The notes under the pieces are model-generated. The model made no database searches, was not told the DNA's origin, and was given only the letters and a program-made list of their open reading frames with translations. Below, piece by piece: positions 10,124-12,312 of a DNA stretch of 12,312 nt (position 1 is its first letter; every line of letters starts with the position of its first letter). Source of the DNA: Larix sibirica (taxonomy: Eukaryota > Streptophyta > Pinopsida > Pinales > Pinaceae); the NCBI GenBank assembly GCA_004151065.3, contig NWUY0300098466.1, positions 8,045 through 20,356 on the forward strand, given 5' to 3'. Both the position numbers and the translations under genes were made by a program.

Positions 10124-10636
10124 ATGGAACATTCCCAGGTCTATTGTCAAGCTGAATTCCAGGAAATGGATAAGATACCGATCTCTCCTCTGGAAAAGAG
10201 TGATTGTGGAAGCTTTTGTACACAGCAGGCATTTAAAAGGAAATGAGTTAGGGAGGAGTGTAGTATTCAAGACCTGGAAGATCATGTTCATATTCTTAGA
10301 AGAGAGAATTTGGAATTTAAAAGGGCCATAACTCGTCTCTTCTCCTTAGCTCAAGCCACTCATTTTGAAGTTCGAGCAAGCAGTAGTCAGATGATTGGGA
10401 GGGTTGTCAATCTGGTAGATAAAGTTGACAATGTTGTTTCTTGTATTGTAAATATGGACTCCAAAACTGATGCTGTCAAAAGAAAGATATTTGAGGTGGA
10501 TGGAAAAATAGATGTCATGAGAGGAGAGATTGGGCACAATTTCCTGGAAATGAAAGCAAACAACGACATGAAGATAGGAGGAATGGTGGACCCTTCGGCT
10601 GGAAGCATTTTCAAACAAAAGGACCTCAATCGCTAG
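10124..10636 (+). pseudogene. Third LINE frame, coiled-coil protein (broken)
   Basis: From ATG 10124 to TAG 10634-10636 the frame encodes about 170 residues, interrupted once by TGA at 10244-10246. The C-terminal half is strongly heptad-patterned. From 10412 to 10558 seven consecutive heptads place hydrophobic or near-hydrophobic residues at two positions four apart: L/V, V/I, M/T, V/I, V/I, M/I, N/M. Upstream is another charged, helix-prone stretch (IQDLEDHVHILRRENLEFKR). No catalytic motif is visible, and the protein family is not recognised. It could be an ORF3 of this LINE lineage, a degraded C-terminal extension of ORF2, or host sequence carried as a 3' transduction. A competing frame at 9972-10331 is less protein-like. 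Confidence 0.5.
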
Positions 10637-11013
10637 ACCTTGCGTGCCTCTGTTTTCTAGTTTTTGTAATGGGTTCCCTCTGGTCAAGTCTCGTAGTTTT
10701 ACCTTGTCTCTATTTAGGAGCAGTTTTGTGTACACTTGTTATAAATGATTGTAATTCTGCAATAAACCTGGATTGTAGGTTAATTCATCTCCTGCAGAAA
10801 TGTTTTCTTTTTCCTTTTCCTTTTCCTATTAGGACATTTTGTTCGGAGTTATAATCTTCATAGATTAGGAGATTAGGAAAGTTTCATAATAGCTACAGAA
10901 TTGTAAAGTACGAACTAGCAATTTTGGATGCACTCTTACTATGGGAAGAGTCTTTCCCTAGATCTATGTAATTCTGTTTTTTATATAATACAAAGCTCCT
11001 AAACTGTTTTTGT
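10637..11013 (+). other. LINE 3' untranslated region
   Basis: There is no coding signal between the third frame and the A-rich tail. An AATAAA hexamer sits at 10761-10766. A pyrimidine tract of TTTTCC-type units, followed by AG, lies at 10803-10832. The last bases before the tail are CTCCTAAACTGTTTTTGT. Confidence 0.6.
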
Positions 11014-11030
11014 AAAAAAAAAAGAAAAAA
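11014..11030 (+). other. A-rich 3' tail of the LINE
   Basis: Seventeen bases are all A except for one G at 11024. The tail is followed by CC and then the right target-site duplication, which marks the 3' terminus of the reverse-transcribed RNA. Confidence 0.9.
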
Positions 11031-11031
11031 C

Positions 11032-11123
11032 CATAATTATTATTGATGAAAAATGTAATATAAATTATCTCTAAGTATTTTTTTTTAATAAAATAATATT
11101 TAGTTATTAAAGTGGAGCTTTTA
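11032..11123. repeat. Copy B of the diverged repeat flanking the LINE
   Basis: This is the partner of 3528-3623 and carries the same landmarks in the same order. Without the LINE it would sit about 300 bp downstream of copy A, as in an old tandem duplication. A weaker match just left of the insertion (AAATTCAC near 3804, AAATTCACC near 3479) fits that reading. Confidence 0.65.
11033..11048. repeat. Right target-site duplication of the LINE
   Basis: It is identical over 16 bases to 3829-3844, and two bases (CC) separate it from the A-rich tail. It also forms the beginning of the segment homologous to 3528-3623. Confidence 0.85.
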
Positions 11124-11385
11124 TTGGAATAACACAAAATCTCTTAAAATAATAAGAATAAGAATAATGACACGTCGTCTATACTTCTTTCCATGTGATA
11201 TTCAAAAGTAAATGGAAAATTAAATTTAAGTTTTAATATCAATGAATTATGATAACAAATTGCAAACATGATATAATTTAGAGTTTTTAGGTATAATAAC
11301 AGGTTATATTACTAATATAATAATAATAAATATAAATTTAGGAATTTTGAGTTTACTTGTTAAATTTTTTCATTCAAAAATTCCA
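11124..11385. other. AT-rich noncoding stretch
   Basis: Only low-complexity AAT/TAA-rich DNA is seen, with no ORF or RNA gene. Confidence 0.5.
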
Positions 11386-11612
11386 ATAACCATTTTAAAG
11401 ATAAAAAAGAATATAGATACTTTTATTTATAAATATTGATTTATTAAAATTAAAAAGTTGTCTTGCTAGTTACTAATTGGGTTTTGATTGTTATAAATAA
11501 CCATTTTAAAAATTAAAAAAAAAAGAATATGGATATTTTTATTTATAAACATTAATTTACTAAAATTAAAAAAGTTGTCTTGCTCGTTGCTAATTGTGTT
11601 TTGATTGTTATA
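11386..11612. repeat. 111-bp tandem pair
   Basis: Two head-to-tail units lie at 11386-11496 and 11497 to about 11612. Both start ATAACCATTTTAAA, pass through GAATAT...TTTTATTTATAAA, then AAGTTGTCTTGCT, and end in a GTTTTGATTGTTATAA box. Differences are scattered substitutions and a longer A-run in unit 2. Confidence 0.9.
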
Positions 11613-11735
11613 ATTTGACAGTGTCATTAAATGAAAAAAAAACTATTGATGTTTTCTTACTTCTAATTGTGTTTTGATTGTTATAATTTGACAATGTCAT
11701 GAAATGAAAAAAACCTATTGTTGTTTTCTTACTTC
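11591..11735. repeat. 73-bp tandem pair nested on the 111-bp array
   Basis: Units occupy 11591-11663 and 11664-11735. Both begin TAATTGTGTTTTGATTG, continue ATAATTTGACARTGTCAT and a poly-A stretch, and end TTTTCTTACTTC. The first unit starts inside the tail of the second 111-bp unit, so the GTTTTGATTGTTATAA box occurs three times in total (about 11481, 11598 and 11671). Confidence 0.9.
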
Positions 11736-11925
11736 TAAATTTAGAAAGCGAAATTTCCAAGTAAAAATTATTGTTACCCTTACTTTCTCCTCTCCTGAAA
11801 TTTGCCGAGGCCAAAATCCTCAATCCGCATGGGCATCGACATTTTGTAACATTGCCAAATCCGCCAAGCAAAGAGGCTTTGGCTCTTGAGTTGGGAGATG
11901 GATTCTGCTAAATACGGCAAGCAGA

Positions 11926-12003
11926 GAATCTTAGCTTTTTTCAATTTTAGTAAGCAGGAATCTGAGGTTTTTTCAATTTTAGAAGCAGGAATCTTAGCTT
12001 TTA
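11926..12003. repeat. 32-bp tandem array, two and a half units
   Basis: Units lie at 11926-11957, 11958-11988 and a partial one at 11989-12003. Each begins GAATCT, and the complete units contain TTTTTTCAATTTTAG and end AAGCAG. The array lies about 115 bp upstream of the ORF that starts at 12117. Confidence 0.85.
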
Positions 12004-12037
12004 GCCTTTTGTCAAGATGTGGTTACAAAAGCAGTCA

Positions 12038-12100
12038 CATGCATGGATAAAGCCAATGATAACGGCATTCTTGATTTCGAATTACCAGTGGTGTCACGTT
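12038..12100 (+). promoter_or_regulatory. Cluster of candidate cis-elements upstream of 12117
   Basis: CATGCATG at 12038-12045 matches the RY motif bound by plant B3 factors. CCAAT lies at 12053-12057 and CACGTT, with an ACGT core, at 12095-12100. They lie within 80 bp of the ATG at 12117. All are short and can arise by chance, and no convincing TATA box is placed upstream of that ATG, so the promoter call is speculative. Confidence 0.25.
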
Positions 12101-12116
12101 TCTTGATTTTGTTAAA

Positions 12117-12312
12117 ATGATGGCCGCTCCTCCAGTTCATGCTCCCAGCCCGGCTGCCCGATCAACCCGAACTTCTCTTAGAAACATGCCTCGGTTCGCT
12201 AAGAGTACTCTTCAATTGATCCTATCGGCCGTCTCGGCATTTTTACTGATGCAGTTTCTCATTTTTGCTGATCCTATAAAACGTATACCTTGCATTGAGG
12301 AAAGAGAAGCAC
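12117..12312 (+). CDS. Partial ORF, putative membrane protein N-terminus
   Basis: An open frame of 65 codons begins at ATG 12117 and runs off the window without a stop. An in-frame TGA at 12072 lies upstream. The second ATG (12120) is followed by GCC and has A at -3, a favourable plant initiation context. Residues 3-14 are Ala/Pro-rich. Residues 15-29 are basic (five Arg and one Lys). Residues 31-51 are hydrophobic (LILSAVSAFLLMQFLIFA), suggesting one membrane segment or a signal anchor, and a charged stretch follows. This layout suits a type II membrane protein or an organelle-targeted protein, but I do not recognise the family. It may be the first exon of a host gene or a chance ORF in a locally G+C-richer stretch. 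Confidence 0.4.
   Translation, partial: MMAAPPVHAPSPAARSTRTSLRNMPRFAKSTLQLILSAVSAFLLMQFLIFADPIKRIPCIEEREA

Larger units (their letters stand above)
3845..11030 (+). mobile_element. Dead full-length plant L1-type LINE
   Basis: This is a non-LTR retrotransposon of about 7.2 kb. It has, in order, a short 5' leader, ORF1 (DUF4283-like + CCHC knuckle), ORF2 (APE endonuclease, reverse transcriptase, zf-RVT finger, RNase H), a third coiled-coil frame, a 3' UTR and an A-rich tail. It is flanked by an exact 16-bp target-site duplication, which supports insertion by target-primed reverse transcription. The RNase H and zf-RVT domains are characteristic of plant LINEs. All frames are broken by stop codons and frameshifts, so it cannot encode its own machinery. 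The true 5' end may lie nearer 3907, where base composition changes sharply; 3845-3906 is AT-rich and looks like the flank. Confidence 0.92.

Noticed and set aside
9929-10735. Reverse-strand ORFs at the LINE 3' end
   Set aside because: They are antisense to the coiled-coil frame and have no recognisable domain.
11863-11883. Small hairpin GCCAAGC / GCTTTGGC
   Set aside because: It has a short bulged stem, a six-base loop and no following T-run. Such stems occur by chance.
11608-11889. Short ORFs on both strands (87 and 61 residues)
   Set aside because: Both are largely built from the 73-bp tandem repeat, which explains their repetitive translations.
12274-12281. TATA-like CTATAAAA near the right edge
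   Set aside because: It lies inside the open frame that starts at 12117. It would matter only if that ORF is not real, and no transcript start can be checked.
1-12312. tRNA, rRNA, CRISPR array, LTR or DNA-transposon ends
   Set aside because: None of the expected conserved boxes, regular spacer arrays, or paired long terminal or inverted repeats were seen.

Overview
The window looks like nuclear DNA of a land plant, most likely a large intergenic-rich genome. It is AT-rich with long stretches that have no gene and several local tandem repeats. Its one large coding-like object is a plant L1-clade LINE (DUF4283 + CCHC ORF1; ORF2 with endonuclease, reverse transcriptase, zf-RVT and RNase H). A gymnosperm source is a guess from the style of the LINE and the sparse gene content; nothing in the sequence proves it.

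Layout. Positions 1-3828 are noncoding, with a two-level direct repeat (about 681-1471), a 50-bp tandem pair (2321-2420), a 23-bp pair (2987-3032), a three-unit 36-bp array (3382-3487) and a (TA)10 microsatellite (3781-3800). A nearly full-length but dead LINE lies on the + strand from about 3845 to 11030. It is bounded by an exact 16-bp target-site duplication (3829-3844 and 11033-11048) and ends in an A-rich tail. Its ORF1 (3918-5349) meets ORF2 (5349-9615) at a TAATG stop/start overlap. About 500 bp past ORF2 a third, coiled-coil reading frame (10124-10636) precedes the 3' UTR. The three frames carry many nonsense codons and at least five frameshifts, mostly at homopolymers, and the RNase H domain has lost two catalytic acids. 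The endonuclease and RT catalytic motifs are still present.

Positions 11049-11735 return to AT-rich DNA. The first part is a diverged second copy of 3528-3623, followed by 111-bp and 73-bp tandem units that share a core. After a further 32-bp array (11926-12003) the sequence becomes richer in G+C, and an open reading frame starts at 12117 and runs off the right edge. It encodes a basic, Ala/Pro-rich leader and one predicted membrane segment, and may be the start of a real host gene. Apart from this possible exon, no intact gene, tRNA, rRNA or CRISPR array is visible.
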